Source: Euglena gracilis (lineage: Eukaryota > Euglenida > Euglenophyceae > Euglenales). Taken from it: a stretch of DNA of 64,000 nucleotides. A model generated the notes under the pieces. That model did no database searches, was not told where the DNA came from, and saw only the letters and a program-made list of their open reading frames with translations. The translations under genes were made by a program, and so were the position numbers. Numbering within the stretch: position 1 is the stretch's first letter; each line of letters begins with the position of its first letter. Shown one piece after another: positions 22,501 to 29,934 of the stretch. The stretch is from the NCBI GenBank assembly GCA_039621445.1, contig CP154954.1:24316954-24380953 (forward strand), given 5' to 3'.

Positions 22501-25500
22501 GTTTTGTTTTTGTATCGAAAAGCCTTTCATTTAATATTAAGTCCCCAAATACAGAATCGAATAGCATTCCATTGCTGTCAGTTCCTCATTTTGAGGTACA
22601 GTAGCCTGACACATTAAATGGGCGGCTAATTAATGCCACTGACAAGCACACCGGATTCGTGCTGGTGGCAGGGTAAACGGTAAGTGGCCGTCTGTCTCCC
22701 ACCACTGTCACACCGAACCCCGAACCCCCCCCCACCCAAGGAGAGGGCTTTCCCTCGCACCCCACAGGAGAGGGGACCTTTCTTGAAAAGAATTCCCGCT
22801 ACCATCGTCTTTAAATGAAGCAACAAAGAAAAAATACTAAAATAAAACAATAAAAACAATTTAATGAATTGATTAAATAAATTAATCATCGATAAAGAAA
22901 TTACACTCATATATTATTATAATAATAAATAATAACTTAATAGCAATAAAAGGGGAGCACTCTCAAGATCCTACCCCCACTTCAACATCCGCTCTGAATT
23001 CCAAGCAACGGGGTTCAGCGTGTGTCAACCCCCCCCCCCCCTCGCAGGGGCGGTGGTACTTCCACGCCGCGGTGGCCCATGCCCACCCCCACGTGGAGCC
23101 GGAGGTGATGGACGACATCGCCCAGGCCCTGGACGTCCGGTGGCTCGTGAAGCCGCCGGTGCGGGAGCCCATCCTGGTCAAGTGTGCTCCCTCCCCCCCC
23201 CCACTGGCACACACCCGGATTTGCTTTTTTTTGAATTCCCCATTTCTCCCCCTTTTTGGCAACTCCTTCTTTTCCCGTCTTTTCCGTTCTTTATATCTTA
23301 CCTCCCCCCCCCTTGTCGTTGACACGGCGTGTCGTTGACACACCCGTGTCAACGACACTTTCCTGGAACATATTTTTTCTTTTGTGTTGGCCACAGTTTC
23401 TGACAAATTTCAGCCAGGACATTTCAAAAATGGGTTGAATCTTCTTTCCAGCCATGGCTTCGAATGTCATCCCCATTCGCACCGGACACAGTGTGGCGGA
23501 CATGCATTCATAGGGTCATTCATTGTTACTGGTGCGGTCGATTTTTTTTTAGGTACTGTGTCGTTGACACGGCGTGTCGTTGACACACCCCCCCGTGTCA
23601 ACGACACTTTCCTGGAACATTGGCGTGTCAACGACAAGGGGGGGGGGAGGTACCCCTCCGCCCTCCTCCAGCACAGCGTCGTACTCAGCGTCGGCACCAG
23701 GGTTTTTTTTTTTAGTCTTGCACCCCGGGGAGGGGGGGGGGGGCGGGGTGGGTGGGTCTGGCCGAGCCCCCCCCGAGGGGTGGTCTCCCCAGGGGAGTGG
23801 GATATACTTTTTTGATTTTTTTGAAAAAGTCCCATTTTTAGCACTTTTCGCGATACTTTGGCCATTTTTGGGGAAAGGTGAGTGGGTCCCCCGCCCCCCC
23901 TGGGGTGGCCCCCAGGGGGTGGGTGGGTGGGTGAGGGGGACCCCCCTCCCCCTCGGTCTAAAAAAAAACCCCCTGGTCGGCACAGTGTCGTTGAATGCAC
24001 AGCATTTTTCGTTGCACGCACCCCATGCCAGTGTGCCAATGCCACTTTTCCGGACGTCACCCATTTCCCATTCAAGCACCACCAGCGGCACCCTCCTGCA
24101 CCTGTCCCTGCCGTTTTGGACCGGGGGGCGTGTCACGTTTCTCGCGCCCCGTTTCTTTCCCACCCCGGCCCCGCTGCCTCCGCCTCGCCTTCCGTTGCTT
24201 CACCGCCCCACACAGGTACGGGCACCACGCGGACCTGTACGAGTGCGTCCACGCGGTGCTGCAGCACGCCCTGCGCTACCTCAGCGTCGGGGGCCACCCC
24301 AAGGACCGGGACGCGGGGGCCCGGGACCCGCTCGGCGGGCGGTCCTGCGGGGCAGGTGGTCGTCGGGTCCGCCGCTGCCTGTTGGGCGTGATGGGTGGGC
24401 TCCCGCCACACATCTGCTGTTCGGCATCCTCTCACCAAACGCCACACTCACCAAACGCCAGGAAGGCTGGTGGGTATGGCATGCGGTCAGCAGGAGAGGG
24501 GCGGGGCACAAACACTATTTCCTCTAGCGTTTCTATATTTGTTTTTTTGTGTGTGTTTTTTTTGCCAATTTACAATTTTTTGTGAATTTTTCAAATTTGC
24601 AAATTTTTTGAGTCTTTTTTTTTGGAGGGTCCCCCCTGTGGAGCAGGAGGGGGATGTTGGACTGAGCTTCTAACCAACACGACTGCTGGTGTACACTGTG
24701 TCCGGAGGGGCAGGGGGACGAGGGGCTCCCGCCAGAGACCTGCACAATGGACAGACCAGCGCACTGCTGGAGCAGCTGTGCTGGCCGGAGCTGCTGGCCC
24801 CGCTGCTGGGGCCGCACAAGAACCTGCTGAAGCAGGAGGCGAGGTGTTGCCGCCCCGAGCCCCCCCCCACCCCCACCGGCCCTTGACGTTGGAACACTGC
24901 GCTTGAAGTGGAGCCCCACCCCGGAGATGCTTCTCTTCACTGCTGCAAGTAACACTCGGAGTGAGAGGCATTCCATTGCTTCAATTTTTTTTTTGAAAGT
25001 GGAAGTGATTTCCTCACCCCTGGGGTCAGAATGCAATGGTGTGGTCAGGGGTGTACACCAATCTGCTTGTTTTGGGCATTGTTTGCACTTGCAAAAAAGT
25101 GTGCATATTGATGTGCTTGATATTTGTTTGACTACTTCTGCTTGTGTAAATGTGTGAAACATGTTTTTCGACGTGTGTGCCGCTGGTCCTGAGTTTTGAG
25201 CTGAGGGTTGAGGCTTGCTTCCCACCAAACGGCCACCATGCATTTCTGTTGGTATGGGTTGGCTTCCTGGGTGGCTTCGTCCTGCAGTCCATTTTGGTTG
25301 GATATCTCTCTTTACTCCCTCAGCGTGTACTACCCGCAGTGCTCGCGGACTGGGGACAAATTCAACGATGGCACATTGCGTGTCTTCGCCTCGTACTGGC
25401 GAGCGCGACAAATCCCCAACTGCCTGTGCATGTTCCCACTCCGTTCTGAGTCCGAAATGGTCACAGGGGTACCTTCTTGCTCTCAGTTTTACCCCATATC

Positions 25501-28500
25501 AAAACTGCAGGAAACTACCATCGATTTCCACCTGGACCCCAGGAGCTCTCCTGGCGGTCCCTTCAGACTTGCGACTGAAAACCTTCCATCTGGAGTGCGT
25601 ATGCCTGTTAACTGGAGCCCTTTGTGTGTCTCCCTGTGCTAATTGGCTGCCATTCCTCCTGGCAGAGGTTTTCACCGTTGCTTTTCTTCCCTGGGGAATG
25701 GTCTTTTGGGTTACTGGACCCTCTTCTCAGCCCTCTCACCAGCTCAACCTCACAAGGGACAGAATGGCGCCAGGCTCGGGCTCGTCAGGCGCAGACCAAG
25801 TTCCCTGACAGCACCACCTTCCCCGTGTGCACGCAGAAGGCCGAGCAGCGGAAAGTGCTGCCCACGCTTTCGCCCTCTGCCATATGGCCACCACTGGTTA
25901 CTTGGCCGAAGTGGATTGAGGCGTCAAATCCAAGTCTTCTCACGGATTGACAATCGGTCGTCGTTTTCAGTTTCCTCTCCTCAGGGCTGTATGGGACTCC
26001 CCGAAACTGTATGGGCAGTGGATGGGGGAGTGTCAACCCTCCACCTCCATCCTGGTGGGTTGGGGGGTTGGGGGGGTTTGGCCCCCTCCAGAACTTCCAG
26101 GGAGTCGAGTCAAAAGTTTCTGTGCGCTATGGTGGATCCACCAGGCCTTCATGCGCAGCCGTGTTCTCCCTTTGTACAGTAGGGAAACTGAATAGTGGGA
26201 CGGCCCAGGGAAACTAAATAGTGGGACACCCCCCAAAAAAGCTGATGTGTTTTCTCTAACCGAAACAAACTTTGGGCAGCTCTGCAGCGTGCTTTTGCTG
26301 ACATTTCTCCCGAACAAATTCGAGGTATACACGCGTCGATGCCCAGCTGCCTTGCTGCTGTGCTCGACGCTGATGTTGGTCCCACCCGTTAATGACAGGC
26401 CCCCCACGGCCCTAGGCCATCCATTGGATGGTACTGGGTACACCTTAAACATGCCACACATTGAAGCCTCCTGATATTGCAACAATTTGAAAACCCTTTG
26501 CAACTCGCTGACGGTCTCCGGGGGATCAGCATTTTTTGGGGGTGTCCCACTATTTAGTTTCCCTGGGCCGTCCCACTATTTAGTTTCCCTGCTGTAACTG
26601 TTTAGTTCAGATGAGTAAATTGCATGGGACGCAACCACATAGAATGTTGCAGTTCAAAAGCCTGGCCAAACGCCGTTAAGGGTGACCCAGGTTTCATTGC
26701 AGGCTCAACCTCACATTGAGCTGCAGAGCTTTCGGTCACAAAAAACCTGCAAATCTACCCTTATTCTATATCCTGCTGTGGTTCCCCCTTTTGGGGGGGG
26801 GCTTGGGGGCCCATTGGGGGTCAATTTGGAATTACCCTGAAACTTGGAGCTTCTCCAGGAATGGGTACCTGCTCGGGGGGGGGGGGTAGGCACCTATTTG
26901 GCCCGACCCCCCCTTGGGGTCCCCCAACAAAATCATCAATGGGCCGCCCTCCCAAGGTCCTCATAAGACTCTCCGTGGGCCGGGCGTGGCGGGGATCGAC
27001 CAGGCCATCCAGGAGGTGCTGCTCATGATGCCCGCCGGGGACGGCCTCATGATGGCGGGGCAGCTGGGGGCCCAGCTGGGCGGCTGGCAGGCGTTCTGCA
27101 AGTGTGGCTGCGGGGCATGGGGGCGTGCTGGCGGCCATGCAACTCGGGGCCATGGCGACAACCGAGTGTTCGCTTTGCGTGTGCAAGGGGGAGAGAGTCT
27201 GGGGGAACTCCTTTCTGGCGGTAGGGAGGGGTTGTGGATCAAAATTATTTCCTCCTCAGCCAGCCGGTTGGGCCATTTGCCAAAAGTGTCTGAAAACAGG
27301 ATTTTGCGTTTTTTTGAAATCCCCTTTTTTGTGCTGGTTTTGTTATTACGGGATTGACCCACCAACACTTTTCCCTCCCCTCACTAAATACCCTCCTCGG
27401 AGCATCGGTGTGCCTGAATGGCAGAATTCGCGTAACCCGTGAACTTTGGGAGAGACATTGGGCAACCATTGTCTTCCACGTTATTGTCTGACTGTCAGTG
27501 TTAGTCAGGGTCCCAAGTTAAAGTTAGCACGTGCCTGTTAGCAAGTGATGAGACAATGCCACAGGGCTACATCCAATATGTGCGCATGCAAACGGCCCAC
27601 TTGAGGATGGCGGCGGCACAAATTCGACTGCATGCAAGGACTCGCCCTGTGGAAATAATGAGTCCACCTACAGATTGCACCTACAGACTGCATGCAAGGA
27701 CTCGCCCTGTGGAAATAATGAGTCCACCTACAGATGCTGAAACGGTATAACGGTATCTGTTTTTGCGGTTATGGCAAGGCTGGGGAGAAGGTTTGCAGAC
27801 TTTTGGATCTCTGGCCTAGGCCGTCAGGGAGACCAGGTAGCACCAACTGGCAGTGGCTGCGCTGAAGGCGTTGCTTTCGAGGCTCCCAGCATTTCGAAAC
27901 GGCACTGCAATTCACCTGAGCGGCAGGCAAATTGGAGACTTTGGGGGGACGTTGTGCCTGTCTGCTCTCACCTTGCGCAGCAAGTACGCTGTGGATTTGG
28001 CACCGTCGTTGAGAATGTTCTTCCAGAAGTTCCCCGAGCACTTCACACTGTGTGACCCGGGGACGGCGGTGGTGGATCAGTTTTGTCTGAGACGGCCACA
28101 GTGGGTCGTGTTCCCCGTCCTCACCCACACCCACACCCACCCACCCACCCAAACTCACCCACTGCTTGTTGCATGAGACCTCTGTTTTCACCTTTTTTTT
28201 GGAAACATATGCTCCGGCCCTCGATCCAGCTTCTCTCGCCATCAACAACCTGAACCAAATGGGCAAGGTTAGGGTTGGGGCCAGGGCTATACTCATCCTA
28301 TTAAAGGCGTTGGCTGATCCTAACCCTAATCCTAGCCACCAGAAAAGGTGGCTCAGATTGCGCAGCGGCCACCACCCGGCGAGGGGGTCCCGCGGTCCGG
28401 CCGTCTCCGGCCGGGGAGGACGAGCGGCTCGTGAAGCGGACGGTGGCAGCGCCGGGCCACGTGCAGGTCGTGATGCCGACCGGCCGGGCGGTGTCCGGGC

Positions 28501-29053
28501 TGGACGGCGACGACGAGGACGGGCAGAAGAAGAAGAAGCCTGCCGAGGCCGGAGGCTGCGGGGGTAGGGTGTCGGCAAGCGTTTGGCCGAGGCTGAACAG
28601 GAAGGCGCGGCCGACGGAGTTCTTGGCTTCTGGCGCGGCCCAGGCACATTTTACCACGTGCCCCCCGGATCAGACGTTGGTGTCTGGGTGCCTTGGAGTG
28701 GCTGCCCATTGGACAGCCACCCCAGTGGACTCTAGACACATCCAGCCTACTTTGGGCTCAAGCACGGCACTGCACAAGTGTACCACCATTTTTTGCCATT
28801 GGCGGCCGCCGTGGGGGGGGCAACGCCCCTTTGGCCGCCGTGGCCCCGGCCTCCCGGCGTGCCGACCCGGCGGGGGCGGATGGCGAAGGTGAAGCAGGTC
28901 CGCATGGAGGTGCTCGCCCGCCGCGTGGCCCGCAAGACGAAGATCTCCAAGCTGAAGAAGAAAAAAACCGCCCCGCCCCGGCCGCGGCTTGCCATGGTCT
29001 ATGGCTCAAACCAGAAATTCATTTAACCCTTGTCTGGTGTGTGTGTGTGTGTG

Positions 29054-29119
<66 letters not shown>

Positions 29120-29158
29120 TGTGTGGGTGTGTGTGGGTGTGTGGGTGTGGGTGTGTGG

Positions 29159-29223
<65 letters not shown>

Positions 29224-29934
29224 TGGGTGTGTGTGGGTGTGTGTGGGTGTGTGGGTGTGGGTGTGTGGGTGTGTGTGTGTGTGTGTGGGTGGGTGGGTGG
29301 GTGGGTGGGTGGGTGGGTGGGTGTGTCAGTGTGTGCAGTTTGTGGGTGGTTTTCATGGGCTGGAACACCCCTCCCCCCAAAGGGACTGGGGCATCTGGTG
29401 TCGGTCCGACTTGGCTGAAGGCCGGCCTGAAAACCTTCTCCCAATGTGCTTTGACCAATTCTTGAGAGCCTTTGGTTTGGTAGGTAGGTCGTCCCCCCTT
29501 CTTCCGGGTAAATGTGTCGGTTTCAGAGAAAATAAATGCCCAGCGGTTGCTTTTTTTCACGTTTAAACGAAAGTTGTTGGCTTTTCTCCTGTCTTTCCTC
29601 CCCGCCCCGCCTTGCGTAATTTGGAATTTGAATTATTTTGACTAACTTCCGTTTTTTTTCCTTCCCCCTTTCCTGTTCACTTTTTCTATAAAGGCTCGAT
29701 TTTTTCGCCAATAACCAACACATTCGTTTTTAAAAAATGCATACAGCGCACACCCGGGCATGCATTCGTTTGGATGCCGGGGTGTAACACATGATGGAGT
29801 CGAGTGGAAACCGCCCATTCTTTCCGGAGGGTGCCCCACCCCCGTCACTCTCCAAGTCAGGTCTGTCTCGCCCGCCAAGCCGAGGCCGGGGCACAACCCG
29901 CAAGAGGGGCCGCGGGCTCATGCCCCGCCGCAAG
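10469..29934 (+). CDS. Large multi-exon gene with N-terminal C6H2 zinc finger (overall span)
   Basis: About 20 plus-strand exons look like one gene. They share GC-rich codon use, and exon phases agree across nearly every intron where both borders are clear: 11830/14017, 14976/16647, 17143/19252, 19371/20426, 22302/23048, 23181/24216, 24355/24738, 24843/25324 and 25468/25789. The product has a C6H2 zinc finger, an Ala-rich helix, a long helical middle of unknown fold, a winged-helix/LOTUS-like exon and Lys/Arg-rich tails. The zinc finger is the type known from methionine aminopeptidase 1, but no aminopeptidase catalytic motifs were found, so it is not called METAP1. The 3' end is not certain: the gene may stop before 31.5 kb or be split into two genes near 26-27.8 kb. 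Confidence 0.6.
11439..11484 (+). CDS. Exon 2: second half of C6H2 zinc finger
   Basis: It encodes [15 protein letters not shown], matching the CF-x-x-x-W-x-x-H-x-x-x-H tail of C6H2 fingers. Joined directly to CTQ of exon 1, it gives the usual three residues between the last two zinc cysteines. The implied 865-nt intron has no GT-AG ends. Its termini contain an 11-nt perfect inverted repeat (10578-10588 with 11420-11430). A GT-AG alternative (donor 10585, acceptor AG 11418-11419) is also in frame but inserts about ten extra residues into the finger. Confidence 0.7.
11645..11830 (+). CDS. Exon 3: Ala-rich helical segment
   Basis: It encodes [12 protein letters not shown], a run of alanines, then [18 protein letters not shown] and [14 protein letters not shown]: a long charged/alanine helix or coiled coil. 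The donor GCAG|GTGTGT at 11830 leaves phase 1, which matches the acceptor at 14017. The 5' border is uncertain. A 160-nt nonconventional intron (paired TGGGGGGC/GCCCCCCA near its ends) or an 82-nt GT-AG intron (11541-11622) both keep frame; the latter would start this exon at 11623 and lengthen exon 2. Confidence 0.65.
13247..13712. mobile_element. Fold-back element with G-tract minisatellite ends
   Basis: It opens GTAAACCCCCCC and closes GGGGGGGGTTTAC. Inside both ends are repeats of the unit GGGGGG-TCTTATTTTTGG (one or two copies left, five or more right), around a unique core of about 250 bp. It lies in the intron 11831-14016 of the zinc-finger gene. An inverted relative sits at 54615-54985, sharing the ccgtccccggcgcttcgc core. 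Fold-back transposons with arrayed inverted ends are known elsewhere; this family was not recognised. Confidence 0.7.
14017..14142 (+). CDS. Exon 4 of zinc-finger gene
   Basis: It follows acceptor CCCAACGCAG and starts in phase 1, matching exon 3. It encodes [17 protein letters not shown], an Ala/Gln helix, and [13 protein letters not shown]. The VLVAG and AAVLILCAA patches look like buried strands of an alpha/beta domain, but no family is recognised. The 3' border has no GT. The proposed border is 14142/14143, 3 nt before a CAGGGGGG terminus. Confidence 0.65.
14143..14863 (+). other. Candidate nonconventional intron (721 nt)
   Basis: This interval begins agcCAGGGGGGACGGC and ends GCCGCCCCTCTGcggcc. 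CAG is at +4..+6 and CTG at -8..-6, and the next five bases also pair, the first as G-U. Removing it joins frame 14017-14142 to frame 14864-14976 without shift, reading [15 protein letters not shown]. No GT-AG pair near these limits was found that does the same. The flanking 8-mers match at only 4 of 8 positions, so any target duplication has decayed. Confidence 0.5.
14864..14976 (+). CDS. Exon 5 of zinc-finger gene
   Basis: It encodes [30 protein letters not shown] and PSLPLRK, ending at a normal donor AAG|GTTCG in phase 0. The family is unrecognised. The frame is supported by phase agreement with exon 6 and by the hydrophobic/charged pattern. The start position rests on the proposed nonconventional intron before it. 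Confidence 0.6.
16119..16533. mobile_element. Fold-back element with TTTATTATTTGG G-tract repeats
   Basis: It starts GATAAACCCCCCCC and ends GGGGGGGGTTTAC. Units of the type GGGGGG-TTTATTATTTGG recur at the left (three) and right (four) around a unique core. It lies in the intron 14977-16646. Related copies are at 5346, 54294 and 56817, each with its own spelling of the repeat unit. Confidence 0.7.
16647..16750 (+). CDS. Exon 6 of zinc-finger gene (3' border unclear)
   Basis: It follows acceptor CCCCGGCAG in phase 0, matching exon 5. It encodes [20 protein letters not shown] and AQPDSQAP. The same frame meets TGA at 16758-16760, so an intron or frame change must occur before that. A following GC-rich bit (to donor GAG|GTAGG at 16805) joins the next exon in frame only when read in a different frame, so this part of the model is incomplete. 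Confidence 0.5.
17031..17143 (+). CDS. Exon of zinc-finger gene
   Basis: It runs from acceptor GATGTTTCAG to donor CAGCAG|GTGGCC and encodes [20 protein letters not shown] then [17 protein letters not shown]. It leaves phase 0, matching the exon at 19252. No known domain. Confidence 0.65.
18629..18818. mobile_element. hAT-type MITE, family II, short diverged copy
   Basis: The start CAGGGCAGTACGGGAATCGG and end TTTTCCTGTACAGCTCTG match the termini of the elements at 21391 and 52387. The interior shares GGTGGTGGG, GTCGACCCCC and GAAAATGCTGTGGGTGGG. Flanks ggaaggtg and ggcagggg agree at 6 of 8 positions, consistent with an old target duplication. It lies within intron 17144-19251. Confidence 0.65.
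19252..19371 (+). CDS. Exon of zinc-finger gene
   Basis: Exactly 40 codons between CACCCCGCAG and AAG|GTGTGTG, phase 0 at both ends. It encodes [20 protein letters not shown] then [20 protein letters not shown]. An acidic linker leads into an amphipathic helix. No family recognised. The donor opens directly onto a very long GT-rich tract. Confidence 0.75.
19372..19790 (+). repeat. GT-rich microsatellite beginning at a splice donor
   Basis: About 400 nt of (GT)n with regular TACGTG, TATGTG and TCTG interruptions start at the first base of the intron. All reading frames here (CVCVCV) are spurious. Confidence 0.95.
20426..20505 (+). CDS. Exon of zinc-finger gene (3' border unclear)
   Basis: It follows acceptor CCTCCCCAG in phase 0 (matching 19371) and encodes [20 protein letters not shown] then MDPDGRG. 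MDPDG superficially resembles an EF-hand loop, but the rest of the loop is missing. The frame runs on to TGA at 20570-20572. A change to the frame reading LDGKPFGIE before donor GAG|GTAGG (20577) would need a short intron. Border unresolved. Confidence 0.55.
20575..20720. repeat. Dispersed repeat with conserved GAGCTC...TTTATGGG core
   Basis: GTCGCTGAGCTCTTATCCC followed by tttatgggtaagagcgaag is flanked by long G and C runs. The core occurs in reverse complement at 36900-36945 (gcgaccccaccacc side). GATGGGAAGCC near 20547 and GGCTTCCCATC near 20716 form an outer inverted repeat, suggesting a small mobile element. Confidence 0.6.
21318..21387 (+). CDS. Split exon, part a
   Basis: It starts after GTGGGGCAG in phase 0 and encodes [20 protein letters not shown] then LPRG. 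It is interrupted after 21387 by a family II hAT MITE. The frame continues at 21862 once the element and one target copy are removed. Confidence 0.55.
21391..21856. mobile_element. hAT-type MITE, family II, inserted in an exon
   Basis: The 466-bp element starts CAGGGCAGAATGGGAATCGG and ends TTCCTGTGCTGCCCTG. It is flanked by a perfect 8-bp target duplication, CCGAGGGG (21383-21390 and 21857-21864). Internal GGTGGTGGG, CTTCCCATATTTATGGGAGC and GAAAACGCTGTGGTGGGTGG segments match the copy at 52387. Element plus 8 is 474 nt, divisible by three, so the host frame is kept whether or not it is spliced. Confidence 0.9.
21862..21974 (+). CDS. Split exon, part b
   Basis: It reads [20 protein letters not shown] then [18 protein letters not shown], in the same frame as part a. 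It is interrupted by a second, family I, MITE at 21978. The helical LLVSLCSA and AVVMGVA segments continue directly into [12 protein letters not shown] after the element. Confidence 0.65.
21978..22234. mobile_element. hAT-type MITE, family I, copy 2, inserted in an exon
   Basis: The 257-bp element starts CAGAGGTTTTTTTTTTTAGT and ends GTCTTAAAAAAAAGCCCCTG. Target copies are GCGTCGCC (21970-21977) and GCGTTGCC (22235-22242), one mismatch. It contains an in-frame stop (22143-22145) and shifts frame. GT-AG removal (21983-22228) does not restore frame. Removal of 21975-22239 (265 nt) does, giving [11 protein letters not shown]. Confidence 0.9.
22240..22302 (+). CDS. Split exon, part c
   Basis: It encodes [21 protein letters not shown] and ends at donor AAG|GTGTGG in phase 0, which matches the next exon at 23048. 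It lies immediately after the second MITE. The first codon GCC is completed inside the residual target copy. Confidence 0.7.
23048..23181 (+). CDS. Exon of zinc-finger gene
   Basis: It runs from acceptor CCCCTCGCAG to donor CAA|GTGTGC and encodes [35 protein letters not shown] and [10 protein letters not shown]. Phase is 0 at the start and 2 at the end, both matching neighbours. No domain recognised. Confidence 0.75.
23299..23652. mobile_element. MITE with CCTCCCC-TTGTCGTTGACAC inverted ends
   Basis: The ends are TACCTCCCCCCCCC-TTGTCGTTGACAC and the reverse complement, outermost bases TA/TA, so a Tc1/mariner-like TA duplication is possible. A GTGTCGTTGACAC...GTGTCAACGACAC palindromic block occurs twice inside (23318-23362 and 23560-23610). 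It lies in the intron 23182-24215, beside the MITE at 23698. Confidence 0.65.
23698..23975. mobile_element. hAT-type MITE, family I, copy 3
   Basis: The 278-bp element starts CAGGGTTTTTTTTTTTTAGT and ends GGTCTAAAAAAAAACCCCCTG (last base 23975). It has a perfect 8-bp target duplication GTCGGCAC (23690-23697 and 23976-23983). It lies in the intron 23182-24215 and shares the C/G-run interior of copies 1 and 2. Confidence 0.92.
24216..24355 (+). CDS. Exon of zinc-finger gene
   Basis: It follows acceptor CCCCACACAG in phase 2, completing the Lys codon left at 23181. It encodes [36 protein letters not shown] and [10 protein letters not shown]. Donor GCAG|GTGGTC leaves phase 1. No known domain; the first half looks like a long amphipathic helix. 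Confidence 0.75.
24738..24843 (+). CDS. Exon of zinc-finger gene
   Basis: It begins after CCAGAG in phase 1 and encodes [20 protein letters not shown] then [15 protein letters not shown]. Donor CGAG|GTGTTG leaves phase 2, which matches 25324. Leucine-rich helix; family unknown. Confidence 0.7.
25324..25468 (+). CDS. Exon of zinc-finger gene
   Basis: It follows TACTCCCTCAG in phase 2 and encodes [35 protein letters not shown] and [14 protein letters not shown]. It ends before GTACC in phase 0. It has the aromatic and cysteine content of a folded domain, but I do not recognise it. Confidence 0.7.
25789..25896 (+). CDS. Exon of zinc-finger gene
   Basis: It starts after CTCGTCAG in phase 0 and encodes [31 protein letters not shown] and IWPPL, ending at CTG|GTTACT. 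A further acceptor-like AG at 25984 is followed by [15 protein letters not shown] in another phase, which may be a small exon of about 50 nt (25985-26034). That join is not resolved. Confidence 0.5.
26177..26594. mobile_element. Tc1/mariner-type MITE with long duplicated inverted ends
   Basis: The 418-bp element is flanked by TA (26175-26176 and 26595-26596). The ends are CAGTAGGGAAACTGAATAGT and its near-perfect inverse. The AGGGAAACTAAATAGTGGGAC unit occurs twice at each end, giving about 55-bp inverted repeats. It has no coding capacity. TA target sites and CAGT-type ends point to Tc1/mariner/pogo. Confidence 0.88.
26957..27101 (+). CDS. Exon, unrecognised helical segment
   Basis: It follows CTCCCAAG and encodes [36 protein letters not shown] and WQAFCK, ending at CAA|GTGTGG in phase 2. 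The phase does not match the next clear exon, so an exon may be missing, or this may belong to a separate gene. Confidence 0.5.
27626..27735. repeat. 60-bp tandem duplication
   Basis: Two identical 50-bp copies (27626-27675, 27686-27735) start GACTGCATGCAAGGACTCG and end TCCACCTACAGAT, with a 10-nt spacer that itself repeats part of the unit. Identity implies a recent slippage event or constraint. Confidence 0.95.
27841..28051 (+). CDS. Exon with winged-helix/LOTUS-like module
   Basis: It encodes [41 protein letters not shown] and [15 protein letters not shown]. The pattern (helix, xx-IxLS-xxIG, then LRxFFxKFPExFTL) resembles small OST-HTH/LOTUS-type winged helices that bind RNA or partner helicases. 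This is a pattern judgement only. The 3' end could be at 28051 (phase 1, which would match 28366) or later. The start may be the AG at 27840. Confidence 0.5.
28266..28335. repeat. Inverted pair of telomere-like tracts in an intron
   Basis: GGTTAGGGTTGGGG at 28266-28279 faces CTAACCCTAATCCTAG at 28320-28335. The two can pair, making a hairpin about 40 nt apart within the intron before the exon at 28366. Confidence 0.7.
28366..28563 (+). CDS. Exon with acidic patch and Lys run
   Basis: It follows TTGCGCAG and encodes [42 protein letters not shown], then QKKKKP. It ends before GTAGGG in phase 1. The KKKK stretch after an acidic patch looks like a nuclear localisation or nucleic-acid-binding tail. 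No domain recognised. Confidence 0.6.
28880..28996 (+). CDS. Exon, strongly basic
   Basis: It encodes [20 protein letters not shown] then [19 protein letters not shown], ending at ATG|GTCTAT. It is highly basic and probably a nucleic-acid-binding or nuclear targeting segment. The 5' border is not visible: no clean AG close upstream. Confidence 0.5.
29036..29332. repeat. (GT)n/(GGGT)n compound microsatellite
   Basis: GT runs alternate with GTGTGGGT units and end in (GTGG)n. It lies just after the donor at 28996. All long ORFs here are artefacts. Confidence 0.97.
29861..29934 (+). CDS. Possible last recognisable exon: Arg/Gly-rich
   Basis: It follows CCAAGTCAG and encodes [20 protein letters not shown] then PRRK, ending AAG|GTGTTC. 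RGRG/RKRGRG motifs are typical of RNA-binding tails. Its phase does not fit the 28996 donor in this frame, so membership in the same gene is uncertain. No stop exon is certain; one candidate ends at TGA 31512-31514. Confidence 0.4.

Noticed and set aside
23574-24527. 317-codon open frame on the plus strand
   Set aside because: It crosses a MITE with its target duplications and a confirmed intron/exon border at 24216. Only the 24217-24355 part is coding.
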